Below are positions 25,707-34,587 of a stretch of DNA of 61,131 nt, in pieces (position 1 is the first letter of the stretch; every line of letters begins with the position of its first letter). Position numbers and translations under genes: made by a program. The notes under the pieces were generated by a model, which had not been told where the DNA came from, searched no databases, and saw only the letters and a list, made by a program, of their open reading frames with translations. The DNA comes from Kineococcus sp. TRM81007 (GTDB taxonomy: Bacteria > Actinomycetota > Actinomycetes > Actinomycetales > Kineococcaceae): contig NZ_JALBVB010000041.1 in assembly GCF_022669155.1 (NCBI RefSeq), positions 84,477 to 145,607 of the forward strand, given 5' to 3'.

Positions 25707-26114
25707 CTAGCGCGAGGGAACCTGGTCCTCGGCGCCCGGCACCGGCTCGGCCGGGTCGGCGCCCAGCGCCACGATCCGGTTCGCCCCGTCCACGTGCACC
25801 ACGTTCGGCCGGTGCGCGGCGCGCTCCGCCTCGTCGAGCTGCACGTACGAGATGATGATCACCAGGTCGCCGGGGCGCACCAGGTGCGCAGCCGCCCCGT
25901 TGATGCGCACGTCCCCACCGCCGGCCTCGCCGACGATGACGTACGTCTCCAGGCGCGCGCCGTTGGTGACGTCGACGACCTGGACCCGCTCGCCCTCCAC
26001 GAGGTCCGCGGCCCGGCACAGGTCGGCGTCGAGGGTGATCGAGCCGACGTAGTGCAGATCGGCCTCCGTGACCGTCGCCCGGTGGATCTTGCCGTGCATG
26101 ACCGTGCGCCGCAC
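25707..26114 (-). CDS. panD: Aspartate 1-decarboxylase
   Basis: PanD makes beta-alanine from aspartate for pantothenate and coenzyme A. The 135-residue proenzyme opens with [22 protein letters not shown]. With the GTG at 26114 as start, the self-cleavage site falls exactly at Gly24-Ser25, where Ser25 becomes the pyruvoyl cofactor. A GGGAG ribosome site lies about 6 nt upstream. The later motif GDLVIIISY is also typical. The gene stands alone, without panB or panC beside it. Confidence 0.96.
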   Translation of the reverse strand: MRRTVMHGKIHRATVTEADLHYVGSITLDADLCRAADLVEGERVQVVDVTNGARLETYVIVGEAGGGDVRINGAAAHLVRPGDLVIIISYVQLDEAERAAHRPNVVHVDGANRIVALGADPAEPVPGAEDQVPSR

Positions 26115-26205
26115 AACCGCTCCCGTGATCGCCTCCCCGGGTGGGCAGCACCCGGTGCGGCCATTATCCCCGCCCCGCGGGGGTGCCGTCGTGCCCGCCC
26201 CGGCC

Positions 26206-27165
26206 TCAGCGGGGCTGCGACAGGTCGTGCGGGTCCGCGTTGCCCCCGCACACCACCACGCCCACCCGCTCGCCGTCGGCGGGCACGTGAGCACCGTCCA
26301 GCAGCGCCGCCAGGGCCACCGCACCACCGGGCTCGGCGGTCACGCGCAGCTCCTGCCACAGCCACCGCCGGGCCGCGCGCACCGCCTCGTCGCTCACCAG
26401 CACGGCACGCACCCCGGCCGCCACCGCGCTCGCGAAGCCGTGCTCGCCGGTGCGACGCGCCCCCAGCGAGTCCGCGGCGAGCCCGCCGACCTCCACGTCC
26501 ACCGGACGGCCCGCGGCCAGAGCGGCGTGCAGCGTCGGCGCCCCCCGCGTCTCCACGCTCACCACCCGGGTGGCGGTGCCGTACCAGGCGGCGATGCCGC
26601 CGATCAGCCCGCCGCCGCCGGTGGCGACGAGCACGGTGTCCAGGTCCGGGGCCTGCTCGGACAGCTCCAGGGCCACCGTGCCCTGCCCGGCCACCACCGC
26701 CGGGTCGTCGTAGGCGTGCACCGCCAGCGCGCCCGGGGCGCTCGCCCGCTCCGCGCTCGCGGCGGCGGCCTCCGCGTAGGAGGCGCCCACCAGGGTCACC
26801 CGCGCGCCGCGGGCACGGATGCCCTCGACCTTCACGGCGGGGGCGGAGGCGGGCACGAACACCTCGGCGTCGATGCCCAGCGCCCGGGCGGCGTGCGCGA
26901 CGGCGAGGCCGTGGTTGCCGCCGGAGGCCGCCACCACCAGGGCGGGACGCTCCGGGGCGGTGAGGATCCGGTGGAACGCCCCGCGCGGTTTGAAGGAACC
27001 CGTGTGCTGCAGCAGCTCCAGCTTCACGGTGACGGGCACCTCGCGCCCGCCCACCGGCAGCGCCACGTCGATCACCGGGGTGCGCCGCACACGGCCGGCG
27101 GTGCGCTCGGCGGCGACCACGACGTCCTCGCGGGTGGGTGCGACGGGGGGAGCGGGGTGCGGCAC
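26206..27165 (-). CDS. Serine/threonine dehydratase-like PLP enzyme
   Basis: A fold-type II PLP enzyme of 319 residues. The PLP lysine is in GSFKPRGA (about residue 58); ASGGNHG binds the substrate carboxylate, and the Gly-rich loop [10 protein letters not shown] holds the phosphate. The length fits the short dehydratases without an ACT regulatory domain, such as catabolic threonine or serine dehydratases and serine racemases. It probably converts Ser or Thr to a 2-oxo acid and ammonia. The GTG start has only a weak ribosome site. It is followed by phosphoketolase on the far side in the same direction but with no visible link. Confidence 0.88.
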   Translation of the reverse strand: MPHPAPPVAPTREDVVVAAERTAGRVRRTPVIDVALPVGGREVPVTVKLELLQHTGSFKPRGAFHRILTAPERPALVVAASGGNHGLAVAHAARALGIDAEVFVPASAPAVKVEGIRARGARVTLVGASYAEAAAASAERASAPGALAVHAYDDPAVVAGQGTVALELSEQAPDLDTVLVATGGGGLIGGIAAWYGTATRVVSVETRGAPTLHAALAAGRPVDVEVGGLAADSLGARRTGEHGFASAVAAGVRAVLVSDEAVRAARRWLWQELRVTAEPGGAVALAALLDGAHVPADGERVGVVVCGGNADPHDLSQPR

Positions 27166-27202
27166 GGCGGTGACGCTACCCCGCCCCTCGCGGCGGGCCC
27201 GG

Positions 27203-29656
27203 TCAGCCCAGCGTCGTGGAGTCCCCCAGGGACCAGTCGCGCACCTCGGGCACGTCCTCCAGGTGCTCCACGACGTACTCCTGGTGCCGGGCCAGCTGGG
27301 CCCGGCAGTACTCCATCAGCTCGCCGGCGCCCGGGGGCAGGCGGCGGGCGTTGTTCAGGGCGTCCATCACCAGGTGGTACCGCGACGCCCGGTTGCGCAC
27401 CGTCATGTCGAACGGGGTGGTGGTGGTCCCCTCCTCCATGAAGCCGCGCACGTGGAAGCGGTCGGCGTCGGGGCGGCCGTGGACGACCTGGTGGATCGCT
27501 CCGGGGAACCCGTGGAAGGCGAACACGACGTCCACGGTGTCGGTGAACAGCTCCCGGAACCGCACCTCGCTCATGCCGTGCGGGTGGTCCTTCGGCCGTT
27601 GCAGCGACATGAGGTCCACGACGTTGACGACGCGGAAGCGCAGCTGCGGCAGCCGGTCGCGCAGGATCTGCGCGGCCGCGACCGTCTCCATCGTCACCAC
27701 GTCCCCGGCGCAGCCGAGGACGACGTCCGGGTCGGCCCGGCCGTCGTCGTTGCCCGCCCACTCCCACACCGAGGCACCGCGCGCGCAGTGCTCGACGGCC
27801 TCGTCGATCGACAGGTACTGGAGCTGCGGCTGCTTGTCGATGACGATCAGGTTCACGTAGTTCCGCGAGCGGAAGCAGTGGTCCGCGACCGACAGCAGGC
27901 AGTTCGCGTCCGGCGGCAGGTACACCCGGGAGACCTCCGGGCGCTGGGTGATCGCCACCTGCAGCAGGCCCGGTCCCTGGTGGGAGAAGCCGTTGTGGTC
28001 GTTGCGCCACGCCGTGGACGTCAGCAGGACGTTCAGGCTGGGGACGTCGGCGCGCCACGGCAGGGCACCGGCCTCCTCCAGCCACTTGGCGTGCTGGACG
28101 GTCTGCGAGGCGCTGACCATCGCGAACGCCTCGTAGGTGGCGAACATCCCGTGCCGGCCGGTGAGGGTGTACCCCTCCAGCCAGCCGTGGCAGTTGTGCT
28201 CGCTGAGCACCTCCATGACGCGCCCGGACCGGCTCAGCGACACGTCCTCGGGGTACGTGCGCTCGGCGAAGGCGCGGTCGGAGACCTCGAACACCGCGCC
28301 CAGGCGGTTGGAGTTCGTCTCGTCGGGGGAGAACAGGCGGAACGTGCGGGGGTTGCGGGCGTAGACGTCGCGCAGCATCTCGCCCAGGCGCCGGGTGGAC
28401 TCCGCGCGGCCCGCGGCCGGGCGGTCCACCTGCACGGCGTAGTCGCGGAAGTCCGGCAGGTCCAGGTCCTGCGTGAGCAGGCCCCCGTTGGCGTGCGGGG
28501 TGGCGCTCATCCGCAGGTCCCCGTCGGGGTTCGCCGACCGCACCAGCTCCACGGGCGCCCCGGAGGCGTCGAACAGGTCGTCGGGGCCGTAGGAGCGCAT
28601 CCACCCGGCCAGCAGCCGCAGGTGGTCGGCGTTGTCACGCACCCCGGACAGCGGCACCTGGTGCGAGCGGAACGTGCCCTGCACCTGGACGCCGTCCACC
28701 TGGTCCGGCCCCGTCCACCCCTTCGGGGTGCGCAGCACGATGAGCGGCCAGCGCGGGCGCGGAGCGTCGGCGGGGGGCTCGCCGGTGCGGGCCGCGGTCT
28801 GGATCTCGCGGATGCGTCCCCAGGCGCGCGCCAGGGTGCCGGCGAACCGCTCGTGCATGCCGGGCAGGTCGTCGCCGCCGACCTCGAGGACCTCGTAGCC
28901 GTGGCCCTCCAGCAGCGAGCGGACCTCGGCGGGGTCCTTGCGGGCCAGCACGGTCGGGCCGGAGATCTTCGCGCCGTTCAGGTGCAGCACGGGCAGGACC
29001 GCGCCGTCGCGGGCGGGGTCGAGGAAGGAGATGCCCTTCCAGGAGCCCTCCAGCGGGCCGGTCTCGGCCTCGCCGTCGCCGACGACGGCCAGCGCCAGCA
29101 GGTCCGGGTTGTCCATGACGGCGCCGAAGGCGTGCACCAGCACGTAGCCCAGCTCCCCGCCCTCGTGGATGGAACCGGGCGTGGTGACGGACACGTGGCT
29201 GGGGATGCCGCCGGGGGCGGAGAACTGCCGGAACAGCCGCCTCATCCCCTCGGTGTCCATCGTGACGTGCGGGAACTTCTCGGTGTAGGTGCCCTCCAAA
29301 TAGGCGGCCGCCACCAGCGCCGGGCCGCCGTGGCCGGGGCCGGTGAGGAACAGCGAGGACTGCCCGGTGCGGCGGATCAGCCGCGACAGGTGCGCGTAGA
29401 CGAAGGACAGCCCGGGGCTGGTGCCCCAGTGCCCCAGCAGACGGGGCTTGACGTGCTCGGGGCTCAGGTCCTCGCGCAGCAGCGGGTTGGCGCCCAGGTA
29501 GATCTGCCCGACGGTCAGGTAGTTGCAGGCGCGCCACCACGCGTCGAGCGCGGCGACCTCGTCGGGGCTGATCGCGGCGAGCGCTTCGGCGGTCTCGGGC
29601 GAGGTGCCCGGCGCTGGGGTGCCGGTCGTGCCGGCGGGCACGCTGGTGGTGGACAT
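27203..29656 (-). CDS. xfp: Xylulose-5-phosphate/fructose-6-phosphate phosphoketolase
   Basis: An 817-residue thiamine-diphosphate enzyme that splits xylulose 5-phosphate (and often fructose 6-phosphate) to acetyl phosphate and an aldose phosphate. It carries the family landmarks GPGHGGPA, SHVSVTTPGSIHEGGELGY, the ThDP motif GDGEAETGPLEGSWKG, LNGAKISGPT and C-terminal blocks such as HQVVHGRPDADRFHVRG. Full length matches the family. The ATG at 29656 follows a strong GGAGGAGGG site. It is monocistronic and divergent from the phosphoesterase gene. In actinobacteria such genes often respond to redox or oxygen stress. No DosR box was found in front of it. Confidence 0.96.
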   Translation of the reverse strand: MSTTSVPAGTTGTPAPGTSPETAEALAAISPDEVAALDAWWRACNYLTVGQIYLGANPLLREDLSPEHVKPRLLGHWGTSPGLSFVYAHLSRLIRRTGQSSLFLTGPGHGGPALVAAAYLEGTYTEKFPHVTMDTEGMRRLFRQFSAPGGIPSHVSVTTPGSIHEGGELGYVLVHAFGAVMDNPDLLALAVVGDGEAETGPLEGSWKGISFLDPARDGAVLPVLHLNGAKISGPTVLARKDPAEVRSLLEGHGYEVLEVGGDDLPGMHERFAGTLARAWGRIREIQTAARTGEPPADAPRPRWPLIVLRTPKGWTGPDQVDGVQVQGTFRSHQVPLSGVRDNADHLRLLAGWMRSYGPDDLFDASGAPVELVRSANPDGDLRMSATPHANGGLLTQDLDLPDFRDYAVQVDRPAAGRAESTRRLGEMLRDVYARNPRTFRLFSPDETNSNRLGAVFEVSDRAFAERTYPEDVSLSRSGRVMEVLSEHNCHGWLEGYTLTGRHGMFATYEAFAMVSASQTVQHAKWLEEAGALPWRADVPSLNVLLTSTAWRNDHNGFSHQGPGLLQVAITQRPEVSRVYLPPDANCLLSVADHCFRSRNYVNLIVIDKQPQLQYLSIDEAVEHCARGASVWEWAGNDDGRADPDVVLGCAGDVVTMETVAAAQILRDRLPQLRFRVVNVVDLMSLQRPKDHPHGMSEVRFRELFTDTVDVVFAFHGFPGAIHQVVHGRPDADRFHVRGFMEEGTTTTPFDMTVRNRASRYHLVMDALNNARRLPPGAGELMEYCRAQLARHQEYVVEHLEDVPEVRDWSLGDSTTLG

Positions 29657-29864
29657 GGACGTCCCTCCTCCTCGGTCGACGCGCCCACCCTCTCGCGCTC
29701 CGGCCCTCACGGCCAGGGCCCTTCGGCCCTGCGCCCGCGCAGCGCGCCCGTGCACCGGGAGGATCTGGTCCCCGGCCGGTCGCCCGCCGGAGGGTTGCAG
29801 GTCACCCGGGCGCAACCCCTCCCCGCCAGCGTGGCCGCGACCACCCCGTCCCCCGGAGGAACCC

Positions 29865-31031
29865 GTGAGCGAGAGCACGTCCCACCCCCTCGGCCGTCGG
29901 CACCTGCTGGGCCTCGGCGCCGCGACCGCCGCCGGAGGTGCCCTGGCCGCCCAGGTCGCCGCCGCGGCCCCGGCTGGCGCGTCCGCACGGCGCGACCTGT
30001 GCTTCGCCGACGACGGGACCTTCCGCGTCGTCCAGTTCAACGACACCCAGGACAACCACCGCACGGACGTGCGCACGATCCAGTTGATGGAACGCGTCCT
30101 CGACCGGGAGCAGCCGGGGTTCGCGCTCGTCAACGGCGACGTCGTCAACGGCGACATGAGCACCGCCGAGCAGGTCCGGCAGGCGTACAACCACGTGGTG
30201 CTGCCCATGGAGGAGCGGGGGATCCCGTGGGCGGTGACGTTCGGCAACCACGACGAGGACTCCGTGGCCGCCACGGGGATGACCGAGCGCAGGATCCGCG
30301 AGTTCCTGTCCGGGTACCGCCACTACGTGGGCACCACGGCGCGCGGCGTCACCGGCGACTCCAACCAGGTCCTCACCCTGCGCGCCGCGCGCGGTCGCGG
30401 CCCGGCGTTCGCCCTGTGGCTGCTGGACTCCGGGCGGTACTCCCCGGAGACGATCGCCGGCCAGGAGGTCGAGGAGTACACGTACGAGACGATCCACGCC
30501 GACCAGGTCGCCTGGTACCGCGAGCAGTCGCAGGCCCTGGAGCGGAAGGCCGGCGCCCCCGTCCCCGCGCTGATGTTCTTCCACATCCCCCTGTGGGAGC
30601 ACCGGTTCATGTGGTTCGGCTCCCCGACCGAGTGGACGGACGAGGCGCACGCCGCGGCCGTGGTCAAGCACGGCATCGTGGGCGAGCGCAACGAGCGCGA
30701 GTACACCGCCCAGTTCAACCCCGGCCTCTTCCACGCCGCCCTCGAGCGCGGCGACGTGAAGGGCGTCTTCTGCGGCCACGACCACATCAACACCTACGTC
30801 GGGAACTACTTCGGCATCCAGCTCGGCTACGGCCCCGGCACCGGGTTCGGCACCTACGGCCTGGGTGGGGACGACGAGCACCGGCTGCGCGGTGCGCGCG
30901 TGTTCGACCTGGACCTGGACCACCCCGGCGTGCTGAAGAGCACCCGGACGGTGTTCGCCGCGGACCTCGGCATCGACCTGACGCCCGAGCCGCAGCCGCT
31001 GGAGACCCCGAAGCCGCTCGGGCACCGCTGA
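29865..31031 (+). CDS. Tat-exported metallophosphoesterase
   Basis: A 388-residue calcineurin-like phosphoesterase. The N-terminus has a twin-arginine signal (GRRHLLGLG then an Ala-rich helix), so the folded protein should be exported. Metal-binding blocks are visible: FNDTQDNH, NGDVVNGD, GNHDED, FFHIPLWEH and CGHDHINTYVG. This set matches secreted purple-acid-phosphatase-like enzymes that hydrolyse phosphate mono- or diesters. The GTG at 29865 has GGAGGA five bases before it; the frame runs further upstream but without a signal. The 208-bp divergent region before it contains a small GGGCC/GGCCC hairpin and no recognised operator. Confidence 0.9.
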   Translation: MSESTSHPLGRRHLLGLGAATAAGGALAAQVAAAAPAGASARRDLCFADDGTFRVVQFNDTQDNHRTDVRTIQLMERVLDREQPGFALVNGDVVNGDMSTAEQVRQAYNHVVLPMEERGIPWAVTFGNHDEDSVAATGMTERRIREFLSGYRHYVGTTARGVTGDSNQVLTLRAARGRGPAFALWLLDSGRYSPETIAGQEVEEYTYETIHADQVAWYREQSQALERKAGAPVPALMFFHIPLWEHRFMWFGSPTEWTDEAHAAAVVKHGIVGERNEREYTAQFNPGLFHAALERGDVKGVFCGHDHINTYVGNYFGIQLGYGPGTGFGTYGLGGDDEHRLRGARVFDLDLDHPGVLKSTRTVFAADLGIDLTPEPQPLETPKPLGHR

Positions 31032-31035
31032 ACGA

Positions 31036-31071
31036 CCGGGTCCCCGCCGGCGTCGCCCCGCGGGGACCCGG
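31036..31071. terminator. Intrinsic hairpin between convergent genes
   Basis: A perfect 12-bp stem pairs 31036-31047 with 31060-31071 around a 12-nt loop. It begins 4 bp after the phosphoesterase stop and ends 9 bp before the stop of the convergent ATPase gene, so it can serve both. Confidence 0.85.
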
Positions 31072-31080
31072 CGGCGCGGG

Positions 31081-31557
31081 TCAGGATCCGGGCAGGTCGA
31101 GGGTGAACCACACCGTCTTGCCGCCGGCCACCTGCTCGACGCCCCACGCGCTGGAGAGCAGGTCCACCAGGGCCACGCCCCGCCCCCCGGTGGCCTCCGG
31201 GCCGACCGTGCGACGCACCGGAGGGGTCTTCTCGGCGTCGCCGACGGCCACGCGCACGCCGGTGGCGGTGCGCTCCAGGTCCACCCGCACGGGCGCCCTG
31301 CCGTGCAGGACGGCGTTGGCCGTCAGCTCCGCGGTCAGCAGCTCCACGACGGTCAGCGCGCCCGGGGGCACCTGCGCGGCCGCGCACCGCTGCACCACCC
31401 AGTGGCGCGCCAGCGGCACCGAGGACAGGTGGTGCTCCACCTCCAGGTGCCATCGGTTGGCGGTGCGTTCGGGGTCCGTGCCCGTGCGGTCCTCGTCGCG
31501 CTCGCGAAGGCTCTCGCGCGGACGCCGCTGGGCGCTCTGGTACGTGCCGTCGTCCAT
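31081..31557 (-). CDS. RsbW-like ATP-binding anti-sigma/serine kinase protein
   Basis: A 158-residue protein whose last 115 residues form a GHKL ATPase domain as in RsbW-type serine kinases. ELLTAELTANAVLHG is the N box, VAVGDAE a weakened G1 box, and GRGVALVDLLSSAWG the ATP lid. Such proteins hold SigB/F-type sigma factors or phosphorylate STAS proteins. The first 40 residues are charged and unordered. No sigma or STAS gene lies beside it, so its partners are unknown; both kinds occur elsewhere in the window. The ATG start lacks a good ribosome site, so the exact start is uncertain. Confidence 0.82.
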   Translation of the reverse strand: MDDGTYQSAQRRPRESLRERDEDRTGTDPERTANRWHLEVEHHLSSVPLARHWVVQRCAAAQVPPGALTVVELLTAELTANAVLHGRAPVRVDLERTATGVRVAVGDAEKTPPVRRTVGPEATGGRGVALVDLLSSAWGVEQVAGGKTVWFTLDLPGS

Positions 31558-31631
31558 GGTGCCGCGCGCGTCTCCCCGCTCCCCGTCGCGGTCTCCGACG
31601 TGCTCGGACCCCGCCGTGCTCCCGCACAGCT

Positions 31632-31667
31632 TCCCACCCGCCGCCCGCGGGCGCCCAGCGGGTGGGA
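31632..31667 (-). terminator. Hairpin terminator after the alcohol dehydrogenase gene
   Basis: TCCCACCCGC (31632-31641) pairs perfectly with GCGGGTGGGA (31658-31667), and the loop contains the nested palindrome GCCCGCGGGC. It starts 6 bp past the stop of the leftward adhP-like gene. Confidence 0.75.
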
Positions 31668-31672
31668 GCGGG

Positions 31673-32593
31673 TCAGGGCTCGAAGACCACCCGGGCGGGC
31701 ACCCGCCCGGCCAGGACGTCGGCGAAGGACTCGTCGACGCTCTCCAGCGGCCGGGACTCCACCACCACCCGCGTGCGGCCCGCGGCGTGCAGCGCGAACA
31801 CGTCCGCCAGGTCGTTGCGGGTGCCGACGATGGAGCCGATGACCGACTTGCCCTGCAGGACGGTGTCGAAGATCGGCAGGGTGATGGTCCCGTCGGCCGG
31901 CAGCGCCACGCACACCAGCCGCCCACCGGGGCGCAGCGCCCGGTACGCCTGGTCGAAGGAGGCCGGGGAGGCCGCCAGGGCGATGCTCACGTCCGCGCCG
32001 CCCAGGGCGTGCACCGCCTCGGCCGGGTCGGTCTCGCGGGCGTTCACCAGGTGGTCGGCGCCGAGCTCCTTCGCCAGCTGCAGCTTGTCCTCCTGCACGT
32101 CCACCGCCACCCGGGCGACCTTGACCGCCTTGTAGGTGGTGACGCCCGCGCAGGTCAGCGGCGCCGCCTCCAGGGGCGGGACGCCCTCCGGGACGGGGTT
32201 GGCGAACGCCGCCGGCAGCACGGCGTACTCGGCGAACGCGCCGTCGACGGAGTACCCGGAGTTCCGCTGCTCCGGGCACAGCGTCTCCCACCCGCCCACG
32301 CAGCAGCGGCAGGTCCCGCACGCCGAGCCCAGCCAGGCGATCGCGACCCGATCGCCGACGCGGCGGGAGGTGACCTCGGCGCCGACGGCCTCGACGACCC
32401 CCACGCCCTCGTGGCCGGGCACGAACGGCGGGGCCGGCTCCACCGGCCAGTCGCCGTGCGCGGCGTGGATGTCCGTGTGGCACAGCCCGCTGGCCTCGAC
32501 GCGCACCAGGACGTCCTGCGGTCCCGGCACGGGCACGGGCACCTCCCGCACCTGCAGCGGGGCGGTGAACTCGGTGACGACGGCTGCTCTCAC
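31673..32593 (-). pseudogene. adhP: AdhP-like zinc alcohol dehydrogenase lacking its NAD-binding motif
   Basis: Zinc-dependent alcohol dehydrogenase of the AdhP/AdhT group, 306 residues where about 335-340 are usual. Catalytic zinc ligands (GLCHTD, GHE, TCAGV) and the four-cysteine structural zinc site (ACGTCRCC and ETLC) are present. After LTCAGVTTYKAVKVA the sequence jumps straight to RVAVDVQEDK. Relatives have about 30 more residues here, including the GxGGLG dinucleotide-binding loop. The loss is in frame, at about 32108-32120. Without that loop the enzyme should not bind NAD, so I call it a probable pseudogene, or an assembly deletion. The GTG at 32593 has a GGGGGA site upstream. Confidence 0.8.
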
Positions 32594-32680
32594 GGTGTCC
32601 CCCGGACTCGGGGGCCGGGGCGTCCTGCCGCCCCGGGAACACCACCAGTCTCCTGCGCGGCCGGTCGTGCCGACAGGACC

Positions 32681-32734
32681 GCAGGTCCCCGCCACCGGGG
32701 ACCTGCGAGGGGCCCGCGGCGGGACCTCCGTCCC
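32681..32734. promoter_or_regulatory. DosR-like box and inverted repeat between adhP and PPOX genes
   Basis: GGGACCTCCGTCCC at 32721-32734 matches the mycobacterial DosR/DevR core (GGGACT-WW-AGTCCC) except at two symmetric positions. Upstream, GCAGGTCCCC (32681-32690) and GGGGACCTGC (32697-32706) form a perfect 10-bp inverted repeat with GGGAC elements. Both lie in the divergent promoter region of genes (alcohol dehydrogenase, PPOX-fold) that are typical of hypoxia or dormancy regulons. Binding is inferred. Confidence 0.5.
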
Positions 32735-32736
32735 TG

Positions 32737-33003
32737 GTGGGTCGTGCACCGGTCGCGGACCGTGGTGGGACGAGTCACCTCACCGCACTCCCGCCGGCCG
32801 AGTGCCGGGCGCTCCTCGGGGAGCGGGGCACCGGCCGGGCCGTCTGCACCGAGCACGCCCTGCCCGCCGTCGCGACGCTGAACCACGCCCTGGAGCTGTC
32901 CCGGCCGACCGGCCGCCGCCTCGGCCCGCCACCGGGCGGGGAGCTCGTCCTGGACCTGAAGGGCGACCTGACGGGGGGCCGCGCGGCGGAGGTGGCCCGG
33001 TGA
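32737..33003 (+). pseudogene. PPOX-fold (pyridoxamine oxidase-like) gene, internally deleted
   Basis: An 88-residue remnant. LPPAECRALL and GRAVCTEHALPAVATLNHAL match the start of small actinobacterial PPOX-fold flavin/F420-binding proteins of about 140 residues, and the end GGELVLDLKGDLTGGR resembles their last strand. About 70 residues between the two parts are missing. The only in-frame start codon, GTG 32737, abuts the DosR-like box; the usual start (Met-Thr-Ser-...) seems lost by an extra G near 32767. Probably not functional. Confidence 0.6.
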
Positions 33004-33290
33004 GCGCCCCGGTCGGTCCCGGCGCCGCGGGCGTGCCCGCCCCGGGCGTGGAGCTCCTCGACGAGCCCGCCTGCTGGGAGCTGCTGCGCGGCGCCCCCCT
33101 CGGCCGCTTCGTCGTCGTCGACGCCGACGGGCGTCCGGACGTCTTCGCCGTCAACCACGCCGTCGACCACGGCAGCGTCCTGTTCCGCACCGCCGACGGC
33201 AGCAAGCCGGCCGCCGCTTCCCCGTCACCGGCTCCGGCTGGTGGGCGGCGCGCCCCCGGCGCGGCGGGCGGTGACGAACCGGCGCGCTGA
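33000..33290 (+). pseudogene. Second PPOX-fold gene, deleted and out of frame at the 3' end
   Basis: A 96-residue product. LLDEPACWELLRGAPLGRF, GRPDVFAVNHAVDHGSVLFRTADGSK is the N-terminal half of a PPOX-fold protein (shown in two parts here). After GSK the frame reads a Pro/Ala-rich tail, while the next frame reads AGRRFPVTGSGWW, which resembles a genuine PPOX C-terminus. So about 70 residues appear deleted and the ends were joined out of frame. The GTG start overlaps the preceding stop, and GGAGG lies upstream. A tandem duplicate of the preceding remnant. Confidence 0.6.
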
Positions 33291-33330
33291 GCGCCCGCTC
33301 CACGACGCGTCCCCCGGCGGCCACCCTCGG

Positions 33331-33336
33331 TAGGGT
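33331..33336 (+). promoter_or_regulatory. -10 element before the 375-residue hypothetical gene
   Basis: TAGGGT fits TANNNT. Transcription would start near 33343, leaving a leader of about 30 nt that carries a GAGG ribosome site (33359-33363) before the GTG at 33372. Confidence 0.5.
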
Positions 33337-33371
33337 GCTCAGGGACCACTCCCGATGCCGAGGTGCCCGCC

Positions 33372-34499
33372 GTGCCGAAGAAGAAGAAGCCCGCCCGCCG
33401 CACCGCCGGTCCCCGGACCGCCCCCGGCCTCTCGCCGCTGCGGGCCGGTGGGCGCGCGCTCGGAGACCTGCAGGTGGAGTACCGCACCTTCCTGGAGACC
33501 GAGGAGGACGAGGCCGTCCTCGCCCCCGGTGACCTCGAGGCGCGCCTGATGGAGTCGCTGGGCTGGCTGCTGGTGGACACCGGCGAGCCCGTCGAGCGCA
33601 GCTCCGCCACGTACTTCGGCGCCGCCGAGCTGCGCGGGCTGTTCACCGAGCTCGTGCCCGCCGTCGCCGAGCACAACGGCCTGGACGCGCAGGAGCTCGT
33701 CGACGAGGTGCGCGTCGCGTGGACGACGTACCTGATGTTCCTGGGCGAGTCCGGTGCCTGGCGGGGCGCGCCGGAGGAGCTCGCCGACTGCCTGGACGTC
33801 GCCTCCGGCGGCATCGCCGGCACCGCCTCGGACCAGCACAGCGTCCTGGACGCGCTGGAGGCGGCGGCCCTGGCCGTGCCCGCCGAGGAGGAGCTGCGCG
33901 ACCTGCGGACCGTGCCCGTGGTCACGGGGGCGCTCGAGGCGCTGGACGCGCTGCGCGCCGGTGTCCCGGTCGGTGAGGAACCGGTCGTGGACGGGCCCGT
34001 CGTCGACGCCCTGCGCGCCGGGGTCGGTGAGGCCATCGACCCGGTGGCGCTGTGGCTGGACTGGACCGCCTCCGGCGTCGTGGAGGTCGTGGACGGCCGC
34101 ACCCACGTGCCCGGCCCCGTCGACGCCCTGCACGACGTCGACAACCGCCGCGACGTGGCCGCGAGCGTCCTGGCCACCGCGGTGACGAACGTGCTGGCGG
34201 CCTCCTCGACACCGGCCGCGGTGGTCGGCGGGCTCAGCGTCGTCACGGCGTCCGTGCTGGACCCCATGACGACCCCGCAGCTGCGGGCGGTGATGGAGTC
34301 CACCGGCGACGGCGACGAGCTGCCCGCGGCGCTGGAGACGGTGCGGGCCCTGGGTGAGCTGGGGGTGCTCTCGGCGGTGGAGCCGTGGACGGCGCGCCCC
34401 GGCGTGGCCGGTGCCGTGCACGACGTGGTGTCGGTGTTCTTCGCCGAGGACCGTGACGAGGACGAGGACGAGGGTGTGGGCGTCGGCGTGCACGCCTGA
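33372..34499 (+). CDS. Hypothetical protein, acidic and mostly helical
   Basis: A 375-residue soluble protein that I do not recognise. It begins with a very basic Lys/Arg stretch (PKKKKPARR), continues as an acidic, mainly helical body without membrane segments, and ends in an Asp/Glu-rich tail (EDRDEDEDEG). GTG 33372 is preferred to GTG 33363 because of the spacing to GAGG. Codon use is normal for the window. The basic head and acidic tail could suit binding to nucleic acid or protein partners, but this is speculation. It precedes the photoreceptor gene by 88 bp in the same direction. Confidence 0.75.
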   Translation: MPKKKKPARRTAGPRTAPGLSPLRAGGRALGDLQVEYRTFLETEEDEAVLAPGDLEARLMESLGWLLVDTGEPVERSSATYFGAAELRGLFTELVPAVAEHNGLDAQELVDEVRVAWTTYLMFLGESGAWRGAPEELADCLDVASGGIAGTASDQHSVLDALEAAALAVPAEEELRDLRTVPVVTGALEALDALRAGVPVGEEPVVDGPVVDALRAGVGEAIDPVALWLDWTASGVVEVVDGRTHVPGPVDALHDVDNRRDVAASVLATAVTNVLAASSTPAAVVGGLSVVTASVLDPMTTPQLRAVMESTGDGDELPAALETVRALGELGVLSAVEPWTARPGVAGAVHDVVSVFFAEDRDEDEDEGVGVGVHA

Positions 34500-34587
34500 A
34501 CCGGGCGCGCCGGCCGGTCCCGGTGGGCGCGGGCTCAAGGTGCGCGCCCACCGTGCCGACCACCGGCGGGTGACGCAGGAGGTGAGC

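Noticed and set aside
26819-32881. A 2020-codon open frame on the plus strand
   Set aside because: It runs antisense to phosphoketolase and in shadow frames of several genes; composition is Arg/His/Gln/Pro-rich without any domain. It is a product of high GC.
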